Of a stretch of 25,064 bases of DNA, positions 14,271-22,723 are shown piece by piece. Source of the DNA: JANXLS01 sp038227045. GTDB lineage: Bacteria > Planctomycetota > SZUA-567 > H5-PLA8. Positions within the stretch are counted from its first letter, which is position 1. The number at the start of each line of letters is the position of its first letter. The position numbers and the translations under genes were made by a program. Below the pieces are notes generated by a model. The model saw only the letters and a list, made by a program, of their open reading frames with translations. It ran no database searches and was not told where the DNA came from. The DNA is taken from contig JBBRQD010000085.1 of NCBI GenBank assembly GCA_038227045.1, positions 1 to 25,064 on the forward strand, given 5' to 3'.

Positions 14271-17200
14271 ATGAGAGTTTCCTATTTTTGCGCTGCGTTC
14301 CTTTCGTTCTCCCTGGCCGCATTGCCCGGTGCGGCCGGAGAAACGCCCGCACGCCCAGTGGATTTCGCGCGGGACGTTCAACCGCTCTTTGAAAAAAACT
14401 GTTACGGCTGCCACGGCCCGAAAAAACAAAAGGGGAGCTTCCGGCTGGATCGCAAATCAGTCGCCTTCAAAGGGGGCGAGGAGCGTGACATTGTTCCAGG
14501 AAAGAGCGCGGAAAGCCCGCTGATTCGCAGGCTGATCGGCGCCAAGCCCGATGAAATCATGCCGCCGGATGGTGACCCGCTAAGCGCAGAGCAGATCGGT
14601 ATGCTGCGCGCGTGGATCGATCAAGGCGCGAACTGGCCCGACAATCTGGCGGGCGAAGAGAACCGGCTGGATTGGTGGTCGTTGAAACCCGCGAAGAGAC
14701 CGGTGGTGCCAGCAGCGGCCGATGTGAATCTGGCCAAATGGGTTCGCACGCCCATTGATGCGTTTATCGTAAAAACGCTGCGTGAAAAAAATCTCGCCCC
14801 GTCCCCTGAAGCCGATCGCCGCACGCTGATTCGCCGCCTTTATTTCGATCTGACGGGCTTGCCGCCGACCCCCGGCGATACGTTGGCGTTCGAACTCGAT
14901 TCGACTCCTGACGCCTATGAAAAAATCGTCGACAAGCTCCTGGCCAGCCCGCGTTACGGCGAGCGCTGGGCGCGGCATTGGATGGACGCGGTGCACTTCG
15001 GCGAGACGCACGGACACGACCAGGATCGCGTGCGCCCCAATGCGTGGCCCTACCGCGACTATTTGATTGAGGCATTCAACACCGACAAGCCGTACGCGCG
15101 GTTCATTCAAGAGCAACTGGCGGCCGACGCGCTGTTTCCCGATGAACCGCAACTGACTCCCGCGCTCGGCTTCATTTCGGCTGGCCCTTGGGACGAAAGC
15201 TCTCTCCGCGACATTCGCGAAGATTCGATCTGCCGCCAGATCGGCTATTATCTCGACCGCGACGACATGGTCACGCAAACGATGTCCACGTTCGCCAGCA
15301 GCACCGTGCATTGCGCGCGCTGCCACGATCACAAATTCGACGCGATCACGCAACACGATTACTACGCGCTGCAAGCCGTCTTCGCGGGCGTGGGACGCGC
15401 GAATCGAGCGTATGACACCGATAAAAAGCTGGGGCGGCAGCGGAGCGAATTGCAGGCTCGTTTGAAATCGCTCGATCAAGTCGACGCGAAGAATGCGGAG
15501 AGCCTTTTGAGCGCGGGCGAGCGCGCCGAATTCGAACCGTGGCTTGAGCGGCAGCGCGCGGCGTACGAGAAATTGAACGCACCGCCGCCTTGGTCCACGT
15601 TGCAACTCGTCAGCGCGACATCGAAGGAAGGCGCGCAGTTTACCGCGCAGGCGGATGGTTCGCTGCTCGTCTCCGGAAACGTGCCCGAGACCGATATTTA
15701 CACGGTGGTGGCGCAGGCTGAAATGAAGAACATCACCGGAGTGCGGCTGGAGTTGCTCTCCGACGCAAGCCTCCCCTTTAAAGGGCCGGGGCGGCAGAAC
15801 GAAAACGGAAATCTGCATCTCACTGAATTCGTCGTCGAAGCCGCGCCGCGTGGGAAGCCGCTTGAAAAAAAGCGCGTGGCCATCGCGCGGGCGATTGCCG
15901 ATTTCAATCAGACGGGCTGGACCATCGAACATGCGACCGATGGAAAATCCACGACGGGCTGGGGCATCCATCCCGAAGAGGGCAAAGCGCATTGGGCGTC
16001 TTTCGAATTCAAAGAGCCGATCCGATTCGATAGCGGCTCTGAATTGACCGTCAATTTGGAACAACAGTACGGACGCAAGCATCTGATCGGACGGTTTCGA
16101 TTGACCGCCACGGAAGCGCCCCACCCGGCCGGGAAGAACGACATGCCCGCGGAACTTGCGCGGATTTTTGCCACGCACGAAAAAACACCGACGGCTCAAC
16201 AACGCGCCACGGCGCTGGTTTATTTTGTGAAAGAACGAACCAACGCTCAACTGGCCGCGTTGCCGCCGCCCAATTTTGTCTACGCCGGCGCGCGCGATTT
16301 CAAAGCCGACGGCTCGCACAAGCCGGTCGACATCCCGCGTCCGGTGAATGAACTTCGGCGCGGCGAAATCGGAAAGAAGGGCGACCTCGCCCGGCCCGGC
16401 GCTCTGGAAAGCATCCAGGCATTAAAGGGGCGTTTCGAACTGGCCGATCCCAACGACGAAGGCTCGCGGCGCGCGGCACTCGCGCAATGGCTCAGCGCGC
16501 CCGCCAATTCGCTCGCGTGGCGCTCGATCGTCAACCGCTTATGGCACTATCATTTCGGGCGCGGAATTGTCAACACGCCCAACGATTTTGGCCACATGGG
16601 CGGAGCGCCGTCGCATCCCGAACTGCTGGACTGGCTCGCCGCGGAGTTTCTGGAAAGCGGCGGATCGATGAAAAAACTGCATCGCCTGATCGTGACGAGC
16701 GCCGTGTATCGCCAGGCTTGCGCGCACGATTCCACAAAAGCCGCTATCGATGCCGACAATGTTTTTCTGTGGCGAATGAATCGCCGGCGACTGGACGCGG
16801 AATGCGTTCACGACGCGGTGCTGCAAGTGTCCGGACATCTGGATTTGACGATGAGCGGGCCATCGGTACAGAATTTCACCTTGAGCGCCGGGCCGCACGT
16901 GACCCCGGTCGTGGATTATTCGAAGTACGAATGGAACGCTCCGGGCTCCGGCCGGCGCAGCGTCTATCGCTTCATTTTCCGCACGCTGCCCGATCCATTC
17001 ATGGACGCGCTGGATTGCGCCGACGCTTCGCAACTGACGGAGGCGCGAAATGTCTCCGTAACGCCCTTGCAGGCGCTCGCCCTGCTCAACGATTCCTTCA
17101 TGTTGAGCCACAGCGAACAGCTCGCGAAGCGTATCCAGAAATTCGGAGCGCCCCGCGACCAGATTGTGGAACTCTATCAACTTGCATTGCAACGCGAACC

Positions 17201-17306
17201 AACCCAGCGCGAGTTGCCTGTGCTGGAAGCCTACGCCGCAAAACACGGCATGGAAAATCTCTGCCGCATGATTTTGAACTGCAGCGAATTTTTGTTCGTG
17301 GACTGA
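14271..17306 (+). CDS. PSCyt1-DUF1549-DUF1553 (PSD1) exported cytochrome-like protein, long form
   Basis: The 1011-residue protein starts with a signal peptide (1-23). It then has the planctomycete-type cytochrome domain PSCyt1 (about 28-125) with heme motif Cys44-Tyr-Gly-Cys47-His48 and a distal IMPPDG. DUF1549/PSCyt2 (about 155-370) includes RRLYFDLTGLPPTP, ERWARHWMDAVHFGE and a second CxxCH at Cys348-Ala-Arg-Cys351-His352. A beta-sandwich-like insert (about 440-620; GVRLELLSDASLPFKGPGR) comes next. DUF1553/PSD1 (about 730-1000) ends in CSEFLFVD. Biochemical function is unknown for the family; it is exported and strongly paired with DUF1501 proteins, often near sulfatases or glycosidases. 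The start has no strong Shine-Dalgarno. The DUF1501 gene follows after 49 bases. Confidence 0.92.
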   Translation: MRVSYFCAAFLSFSLAALPGAAGETPARPVDFARDVQPLFEKNCYGCHGPKKQKGSFRLDRKSVAFKGGEERDIVPGKSAESPLIRRLIGAKPDEIMPPDGDPLSAEQIGMLRAWIDQGANWPDNLAGEENRLDWWSLKPAKRPVVPAAADVNLAKWVRTPIDAFIVKTLREKNLAPSPEADRRTLIRRLYFDLTGLPPTPGDTLAFELDSTPDAYEKIVDKLLASPRYGERWARHWMDAVHFGETHGHDQDRVRPNAWPYRDYLIEAFNTDKPYARFIQEQLAADALFPDEPQLTPALGFISAGPWDESSLRDIREDSICRQIGYYLDRDDMVTQTMSTFASSTVHCARCHDHKFDAITQHDYYALQAVFAGVGRANRAYDTDKKLGRQRSELQARLKSLDQVDAKNAESLLSAGERAEFEPWLERQRAAYEKLNAPPPWSTLQLVSATSKEGAQFTAQADGSLLVSGNVPETDIYTVVAQAEMKNITGVRLELLSDASLPFKGPGRQNENGNLHLTEFVVEAAPRGKPLEKKRVAIARAIADFNQTGWTIEHATDGKSTTGWGIHPEEGKAHWASFEFKEPIRFDSGSELTVNLEQQYGRKHLIGRFRLTATEAPHPAGKNDMPAELARIFATHEKTPTAQQRATALVYFVKERTNAQLAALPPPNFVYAGARDFKADGSHKPVDIPRPVNELRRGEIGKKGDLARPGALESIQALKGRFELADPNDEGSRRAALAQWLSAPANSLAWRSIVNRLWHYHFGRGIVNTPNDFGHMGGAPSHPELLDWLAAEFLESGGSMKKLHRLIVTSAVYRQACAHDSTKAAIDADNVFLWRMNRRRLDAECVHDAVLQVSGHLDLTMSGPSVQNFTLSAGPHVTPVVDYSKYEWNAPGSGRRSVYRFIFRTLPDPFMDALDCADASQLTEARNVSVTPLQALALLNDSFMLSHSEQLAKRIQKFGAPRDQIVELYQLALQREPTQRELPVLEAYAAKHGMENLCRMILNCSEFLFVD

Positions 17307-17355
17307 TTTGTGTATTCAGAAACTTATCGGGCGTTGAATAAAGAGAGCGTTTTAG

Positions 17356-18798
17356 ATGAACCAAATTCAACACATTCCACATTCCCGCCGCGAATTTCTC
17401 TGGTCTTTCGGTGGCGGCCTCGGCGGACTGGCGCTCGCCCAATTGCTGGGGCGCAACGCCTTGCTGGCGGAGGGCGACCCGAAACCCAAGGCTGAATTCA
17501 ACGGCGGATTGCACCATCGCGCGAAAGTTAAACGCGTCATTCAGCTCTTCATGAACGGTGGCGCGAGCCAGATGGACACGTTCGACTACAAGCCCGAACT
17601 GTTCAAACGGCACGGACAGAAATTCGACCCCGGCGCGCACTTCGAAGCCGCGACTAGCGCCCCCGGAAATGTGCTGAAGTGCCCGTTCGAATTCAAACAA
17701 TATGGACAGAGCGGGCGCTGGGTCAGCAGCGTTTTTCCGCACATCGCCAACTGCGTCGACGACCTCGCATTTCTCATGGCGATGTCGTCCAAAACAAACG
17801 TTCACGGCCCCGGCAGCTACATGATGAACACAGGGTTCATCTCCCCGGGATTTCCGTGCATGGGCGCGTGGCTTTCGTACGGATTAGGGAGCTTGAACGA
17901 CAATCTGCCGACGTTCGTCGTGCTGCCCGATCCCAAAGGATTGCCGTACAACAGCAAGGGGAATTTTTCGTCGGGCTTTCTGCCGGTCGCGCACCAAGGC
18001 ACGATCATCAATCCCGGCGCTCCGACGCCGATCCCCGATCTATTTCCCGCGCAGCATCCCGCGTATCTCACGGCCGAAAGCGAACGCGACGGACTGGCTC
18101 TTCTGGAGAAGCTCAATAAGGATCATCGAACCGAGCGCGACGGCGATTCGCGCCTCGACGCCCGCATCGCGTCCTACGAACTGGCTGCAAAGATGCAGAT
18201 GAGCGCGCCGCAGGCGCTCGATCTCGCCGCCGAAACGGAGGAGACGCGAAAGCTGTATGGCTTGGACGAAAAAGTAACCGAAGATTTTGGACGCCGCTGT
18301 TTGATCGGCAGGCGTTTGCTGGAACGCGGCGTGCGGTTCGTTCAAATCTGGAGCGGCGCGGGCGGCCCGAAAAACAATTGGGATAATCACGCGAACATCG
18401 AGAAAGAATTGCCGCCCATGGCCCAGGCAACCGACAAGCCCGCCGCGGCGCTGCTGAAAGATTTGAAGGCGCGCGGACTGCTTGACGATACCCTGGTGAT
18501 CTGGACCACCGAATTCGGACGCATGCCCTTTGCGCAGGACAGCCAGGGGCGCGACCACAACGGCGGCACGTTCGTGACGTGGCTGGCGGGAGCGGGCGTC
18601 AAGGCCGGAACCGCGTTCGGAAAAAGCGACGAATGGGGCTGGAAAGCGGCGGAAGGGCAAAAATATTGTTACGACCTGCACGCGACCATTCTGCATCTGA
18701 TGGGCATCGACCATGAGAAGCTGGCGGTACGGCACAATGGTATCGACCGGCGGTTGACGGATGTGCATGGAAAGGTCATTAAAGAAATATTGATGTAG
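17356..18798 (+). CDS. DUF1501 protein with Tat signal (partner of the first PSD1 protein)
   Basis: The 480-residue protein begins with a twin-arginine signal, SRREFLWSFGGGLGGLAL (Arg11-Arg12), so it is probably exported folded. The DUF1501 body (PF07394, alkaline-phosphatase/sulfatase-like superfamily) shows VIQLFMNGGASQMDTFDYKP, KQYGQSGRWVSSVFPHIA, MNTGFISPGFPCMGAW, PTFVVLPDPKG, LERGVRFVQIWSG and the metal-site-like WTTEFGRMPFAQ...GRDHN. The family has no established substrate. It is the near-obligate partner of PSD1 proteins, and the 49-base spacing supports co-transcription. AGAGAG about 9 bases before the ATG is the likely ribosome binding site. Its paralog lies at 22724-24166. Confidence 0.93.
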   Translation: MNQIQHIPHSRREFLWSFGGGLGGLALAQLLGRNALLAEGDPKPKAEFNGGLHHRAKVKRVIQLFMNGGASQMDTFDYKPELFKRHGQKFDPGAHFEAATSAPGNVLKCPFEFKQYGQSGRWVSSVFPHIANCVDDLAFLMAMSSKTNVHGPGSYMMNTGFISPGFPCMGAWLSYGLGSLNDNLPTFVVLPDPKGLPYNSKGNFSSGFLPVAHQGTIINPGAPTPIPDLFPAQHPAYLTAESERDGLALLEKLNKDHRTERDGDSRLDARIASYELAAKMQMSAPQALDLAAETEETRKLYGLDEKVTEDFGRRCLIGRRLLERGVRFVQIWSGAGGPKNNWDNHANIEKELPPMAQATDKPAAALLKDLKARGLLDDTLVIWTTEFGRMPFAQDSQGRDHNGGTFVTWLAGAGVKAGTAFGKSDEWGWKAAEGQKYCYDLHATILHLMGIDHEKLAVRHNGIDRRLTDVHGKVIKEILM

Positions 18799-18831
18799 CA
18801 TTGACCGGCAGCGGTTCATTGAGGATTTTGG

Positions 18832-20277
18832 ATGGTACTTTCGCGCTGCTTTGGTCTGTTCGCCGGCACACTCTTCGGGCTTGTTGCGCTGCTGGGGCGT
18901 GCCGAACCCGGTGAAAACGGTTTGGCACTTTCCGTGGAATGTTCGAAGGAACTCGGCGAGATCAGGCCGCTCAATGGCGGCAACTGCGGGCCGATTCAAG
19001 GCGGCGGACTCGTGGATCTTTCGGCCTATCTGCGCGAACTAAAAATGCCCTACGCAAGGCTGCACGATTGCCATTGGCCGATTACGGACGTGGTCGATAT
19101 CCATACCATATTTGCCAATTTCGACGCGGATGCCAGCCGGCCTGAAAGTTACGATTTCCGGCGAACGGACGATTATCTTCAGTCCATTGCGGACATTGGT
19201 TCAGGCATCGTTTACAGGCTCGGTGAAAGCATTGAACATACCAAGCGGAAGTATTATGTACATCCCCCAAAGGACTATGACAAATGGGCGGCGATCTGCC
19301 TGAGCATCATCGCCCATTGCAATGAAGAATGGGCCGGTGGTTCCCGCTGCAACATAAAGTACTGGGAGATTTGGAACGAACCCGAAAACCGTCCGTCGAT
19401 GTGGAGCGGGACGGATGAGGACTATTTTAAGCTCTACGAAACAACTGCGCGCGCGATAAAAAAGCGCTGGCCGGAATTAAAAGTTGGCGGCCCCTCCCTG
19501 GGATATACCGGCAATCTCGCCAACGGAAAATTTCAAGGAGGCGAGCTTCTCATAAAATTTATCGAGCGCTGCAAAGACCGCTCGATTCCGTTGGATTTCC
19601 TGTCCTGGCACCTCTATACGGACAACCCCGCGGAATGTGTCGTGCGTGCCAATGGCATCCGCGCGCTGCTCGATCAAAATGGATTTACCGAAACCGAACT
19701 CCATTTCAACGAATGGAATTACCTGCCGGACAACGATTGGTCGCCACTAGGACTCAAAGGACAAGGAGAGCCACGGGAGCGTTTCTTTGAAAAACTGGGT
19801 AGCGCAAAAAGTGCGGCGTTTGCGGCGTGCGTGCTGTTGAATTTGCAGAATTCTCCGGTCAATGTGGCGAACTACTACATGAGCGATACCAATGGCTTCG
19901 GGCTCTTCACCACCAACGGCGTTCCGCGCAAAACATACTACTCGTTCAAAGCGTTTCGCTACCTGCTGGAAACGCCCCTGCGGGTCGATGCGGCCGGTTC
20001 GCGGCCGTCGGATTGTTGTATATGCGCCGGATTAAATCGCGATAAATCGGAATTGCGGATCCTCATCGCCAATTACCGCTTTAACGGCCAGCCGCTAACA
20101 CTGCAAATCCAGAATATCCCATGGTCGGTTCCGTCGAATTTCGAACTGTTCGTCGTTGATGACAAGCATAATCTGGCGTCCGTTCGCCATGGCGTGTTGA
20201 GCGGTGAAAAGATTGATCTGACCGGTGAAATATCCGCAGGGACAGTCGGATTGATAAAAATTCAACGCAGTAAATAA
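18832..20277 (+). CDS. secreted GH39-like glycoside hydrolase
   Basis: The 481-residue protein starts at an ATG preceded by GAGG with 7 bases of spacing, 33 bases after the DUF1501 stop. A signal peptide covers about 1-24. The catalytic (beta/alpha)8 domain shows clan GH-A features: RLHDCHWP on an early strand, YWEIWNEPENRPSMWSGT with acid/base Glu183 in the Asn-Glu-Pro motif, FLSWHLYTDNP, and LHFNEWNYLP with Glu294 as nucleophile. The N-terminal NGGNCGPI segment and overall layout fit GH39, which contains beta-xylosidases and alpha-L-iduronidases; the exact specificity is not decidable. A small C-terminal beta domain follows (about 380-480). Its position inside the PSD1/DUF1501 block ties that block to glycan breakdown. 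Confidence 0.85.
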   Translation: MVLSRCFGLFAGTLFGLVALLGRAEPGENGLALSVECSKELGEIRPLNGGNCGPIQGGGLVDLSAYLRELKMPYARLHDCHWPITDVVDIHTIFANFDADASRPESYDFRRTDDYLQSIADIGSGIVYRLGESIEHTKRKYYVHPPKDYDKWAAICLSIIAHCNEEWAGGSRCNIKYWEIWNEPENRPSMWSGTDEDYFKLYETTARAIKKRWPELKVGGPSLGYTGNLANGKFQGGELLIKFIERCKDRSIPLDFLSWHLYTDNPAECVVRANGIRALLDQNGFTETELHFNEWNYLPDNDWSPLGLKGQGEPRERFFEKLGSAKSAAFAACVLLNLQNSPVNVANYYMSDTNGFGLFTTNGVPRKTYYSFKAFRYLLETPLRVDAAGSRPSDCCICAGLNRDKSELRILIANYRFNGQPLTLQIQNIPWSVPSNFELFVVDDKHNLASVRHGVLSGEKIDLTGEISAGTVGLIKIQRSK

Positions 20278-20333
20278 CTCGGTCATGAGTGTATTCAATG
20301 GGATATTCAATGGCCTGGAGAAAACGGACACCG

Positions 20334-22718
20334 ATGAATTTCACCCGCCCTCTTTTTTGTATTGGAGCGAGTTATCTGCTTCTGGCGGCCATCCCGTCTC
20401 GCGCGGCTGATGTTGTCGTGGTGGATTTCGTGCGCGATATTCAGCCGATCTTCGCCAAGAATTGTTACTCCTGCCACGGACCACAAAAGCAGAAGGGTGG
20501 CTTGCGGCTGGATGTCAAATCGTTCGCGCTCGCCGGGGGCAAAGAAGCCGCGATTCTTCCCGGCAAGGGCGCCGACAGCCCATTAATTAAAAACGTTACC
20601 GGAGCTGACCCGGAAACAGTCATGCCGCCCAAGGGCGAGCGCTTGACGGCAGCGCAAATCGATATCCTGCGCGCATGGATCGATCAAGGCGCTACCTGGC
20701 CGGAAAGCGCCAACGGCGATCTATCCAAGAACTGGTGGTCGCTCGCTCCCGTCGTTCAACCCGCCGTCCCGTCCGCCAATGCCGGGACCGCGTTGATTCG
20801 CAATCCCATCGATGCATTCATCCAGGCGAAATTGGCCGAAAAAGGTCTTGCTCCATCACCGGAGGCCAAGCGCAGCACCTTGATCCGGCGGCTTAAGCTG
20901 GACTTGATCGGACTGCCGCCGTCGCCCGAAGAAGTGCGCGCGTTCGTCGACGATCCGGATGCCGCCGCGTACGAGAAACTGGTTGAGACGTACCTGCAAT
21001 CGCCGCATTATGGCGAGCGCTGGGCGCGGCACTGGCTGGACGTGGCTCGCTTCGCGGAGAGCGACGGCTTCGAGGAAGACATGCAGAGGCCGCACGCGTG
21101 GACGTATCGCGACTACGTCATTCGTTCGTTCAACGAAGACAAGCCGTACAATCAGTTCGTGCGCGAGCAGATCGCCGGGGACGCGATTGCGCCTGTCACG
21201 GCGCAGAGCATCGCGGCAACCGGGTTTCTCGTGGCCGGTTCATGGGACGCTCTTGCACGCGTCACACCCAGCGCGCTCGGCCGGCTGCAATCGCGCGAAG
21301 AACAGCTTGAAGAAATGGTCGGCGCGGTCTGTCAGACGTTCATCGGGCTGACGGTGCAATGCGCGCGCTGCCACAATCACAAATTCGACCCCAGTCCGCA
21401 GACCGACTACTACCGCATCAAGGCGGTATTCGAAGGCGTCGATCACGGCTTGAAACCCAAAAAGCAGGGATCGCGCATGCTGCTTGACGAAGCCGGCGAA
21501 AAACTCTGGATACAACAGACCGCGCCGTATCGCGGTCGAATCAGTGAACTGGAGAAACAGGACGCGGAACTCGCCAAGCGACTGGCGGATGCCGCAAAAG
21601 ACGCGTCGCGTGTTCAGGAGTTAAAGGCGGAACAGGCCGTTTTGCATATATCACTCACGAACGTGCGCGCTGCGATGGCCACCAATTTCCCGGTGACGAT
21701 GGCCTTCGTCGGCGACCGCGAAATGCCCAAGCCCACGGTGCTCTTTACGCGCGGCGACATCACGCAACCGGCTCAACACGTCACTCCGGGCGGCCTCGCG
21801 GCGATTGCGTCACCGGCGGCGGATTTCGGACTCGACGAAAACGCGCCCGAGGGATTGCGCCGCCAGCGCTTCGCCGAATGGCTCGTCAATCCCGCGCACC
21901 CACTGGTCGCGCGTGTCGCGGTAAACCGCATCTGGCAGTATCATTTCGGCACCGGCCTGGTCGAAACGCCCAGCGACTTTGGCGTGAACGGCACGCGGCC
22001 CTCGCATCCCGAATTACTGGACTGGCTCGCGGCGGAATTCGTGCGGCGCGGCTGGAGCATCAAGGCCATGCACCGGCTCATGGTCAACAGCGCGGCGTAT
22101 CGTCAGGCGTCCGTGCCCGCGGTGGCCGTCGCGGCATTTCCGCCGCAAAACGAAAAGGCCGCATCGATCGATGCCGACAACCGGCTTCTGTGGCGCTTCC
22201 CATCCCGCCGGATCGAAGGCGAAATTGTGCGCGACATGATGCTCAGCGTCAGCGGATCGCTCAATCTGCAAATGGGCGGGCCCAGTTTCGCGCCGTACAC
22301 AGTGACGCAATTGAACACGTATTTTTATCATCTCTTCGACAAGGACGAACCGATCTACAACCGCCGCAGCATTTACCGGATTCACGTCATGACCGCGCGC
22401 AGCCCATTTCTTGACGCGCTCGACTGCCCATCGCCCGCCATCATCACGCCCAAGCGCCGTCCAACGACGACGCCGATTCAGGCGCTGGCGTTGATGAACG
22501 ATTCGTTCGCGATTCGCCAGGCCGAGACGCTGGCGCGCAATTTGGCCGCCGCGATTCCGGAAGCGGAAGGACAGGTGAAGCGCGCGTTTGAGATTGTTTT
22601 GTGCCGTGCGCCAACGGCCACCGAACTCACGGCCAGCGTGAAATTGGCCGGCGAGCATGGCATGAAAGAAGTGTGTTGGGCGCTGCTAAATTCGAGCGAG
22701 TTTCTTTATTCCAGGTGA
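20334..22718 (+). CDS. PSCyt1-DUF1549-DUF1553 (PSD1) exported cytochrome-like protein, short form
   Basis: Started at the ATG at 20334, the protein has 794 residues, with signal peptide 1-24 and heme motif Cys44-Tyr-Ser-Cys47-His48, exactly the same position as in the first PSD1 protein. Upstream in-frame starts (20289 GTG, 20298 and 20310 ATG) would add 8-15 residues. DUF1549 spans about 154-370 with RRLKLDLIGLPPSP, ERWARHWLDVARFAE and a second heme-like motif Cys343-Ala-Arg-Cys346-His347. A short coiled coil (about 402-447) and PKPTVLFTRGDITQPAQHV follow, then DUF1553 from about 509 (VNRIWQYHFGTGLVETPSDFG). It lacks the 180-residue beta-sandwich of the first copy. It is followed 5 bases later by the second DUF1501 gene, indicating coupled translation. 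Confidence 0.92.
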   Translation: MNFTRPLFCIGASYLLLAAIPSRAADVVVVDFVRDIQPIFAKNCYSCHGPQKQKGGLRLDVKSFALAGGKEAAILPGKGADSPLIKNVTGADPETVMPPKGERLTAAQIDILRAWIDQGATWPESANGDLSKNWWSLAPVVQPAVPSANAGTALIRNPIDAFIQAKLAEKGLAPSPEAKRSTLIRRLKLDLIGLPPSPEEVRAFVDDPDAAAYEKLVETYLQSPHYGERWARHWLDVARFAESDGFEEDMQRPHAWTYRDYVIRSFNEDKPYNQFVREQIAGDAIAPVTAQSIAATGFLVAGSWDALARVTPSALGRLQSREEQLEEMVGAVCQTFIGLTVQCARCHNHKFDPSPQTDYYRIKAVFEGVDHGLKPKKQGSRMLLDEAGEKLWIQQTAPYRGRISELEKQDAELAKRLADAAKDASRVQELKAEQAVLHISLTNVRAAMATNFPVTMAFVGDREMPKPTVLFTRGDITQPAQHVTPGGLAAIASPAADFGLDENAPEGLRRQRFAEWLVNPAHPLVARVAVNRIWQYHFGTGLVETPSDFGVNGTRPSHPELLDWLAAEFVRRGWSIKAMHRLMVNSAAYRQASVPAVAVAAFPPQNEKAASIDADNRLLWRFPSRRIEGEIVRDMMLSVSGSLNLQMGGPSFAPYTVTQLNTYFYHLFDKDEPIYNRRSIYRIHVMTARSPFLDALDCPSPAIITPKRRPTTTPIQALALMNDSFAIRQAETLARNLAAAIPEAEGQVKRAFEIVLCRAPTATELTASVKLAGEHGMKEVCWALLNSSEFLYSR

Positions 22719-22723
22719 GAATT

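Noticed and set aside
14580..16319. 579-residue open frame on the minus strand opposite the first PSD1 gene.
   Set aside because: The plus-strand protein has complete PSCyt1, DUF1549 and DUF1553 domains. The minus frame is Arg/Ala-rich with no recognisable domain, as expected for a shadow ORF in high-GC coding DNA.
18040..18999. 319-residue minus-strand open frame opposite the first DUF1501 gene.
   Set aside because: The opposite strand encodes a clear DUF1501 protein and the start of the GH39-like protein. The minus frame has no family features.
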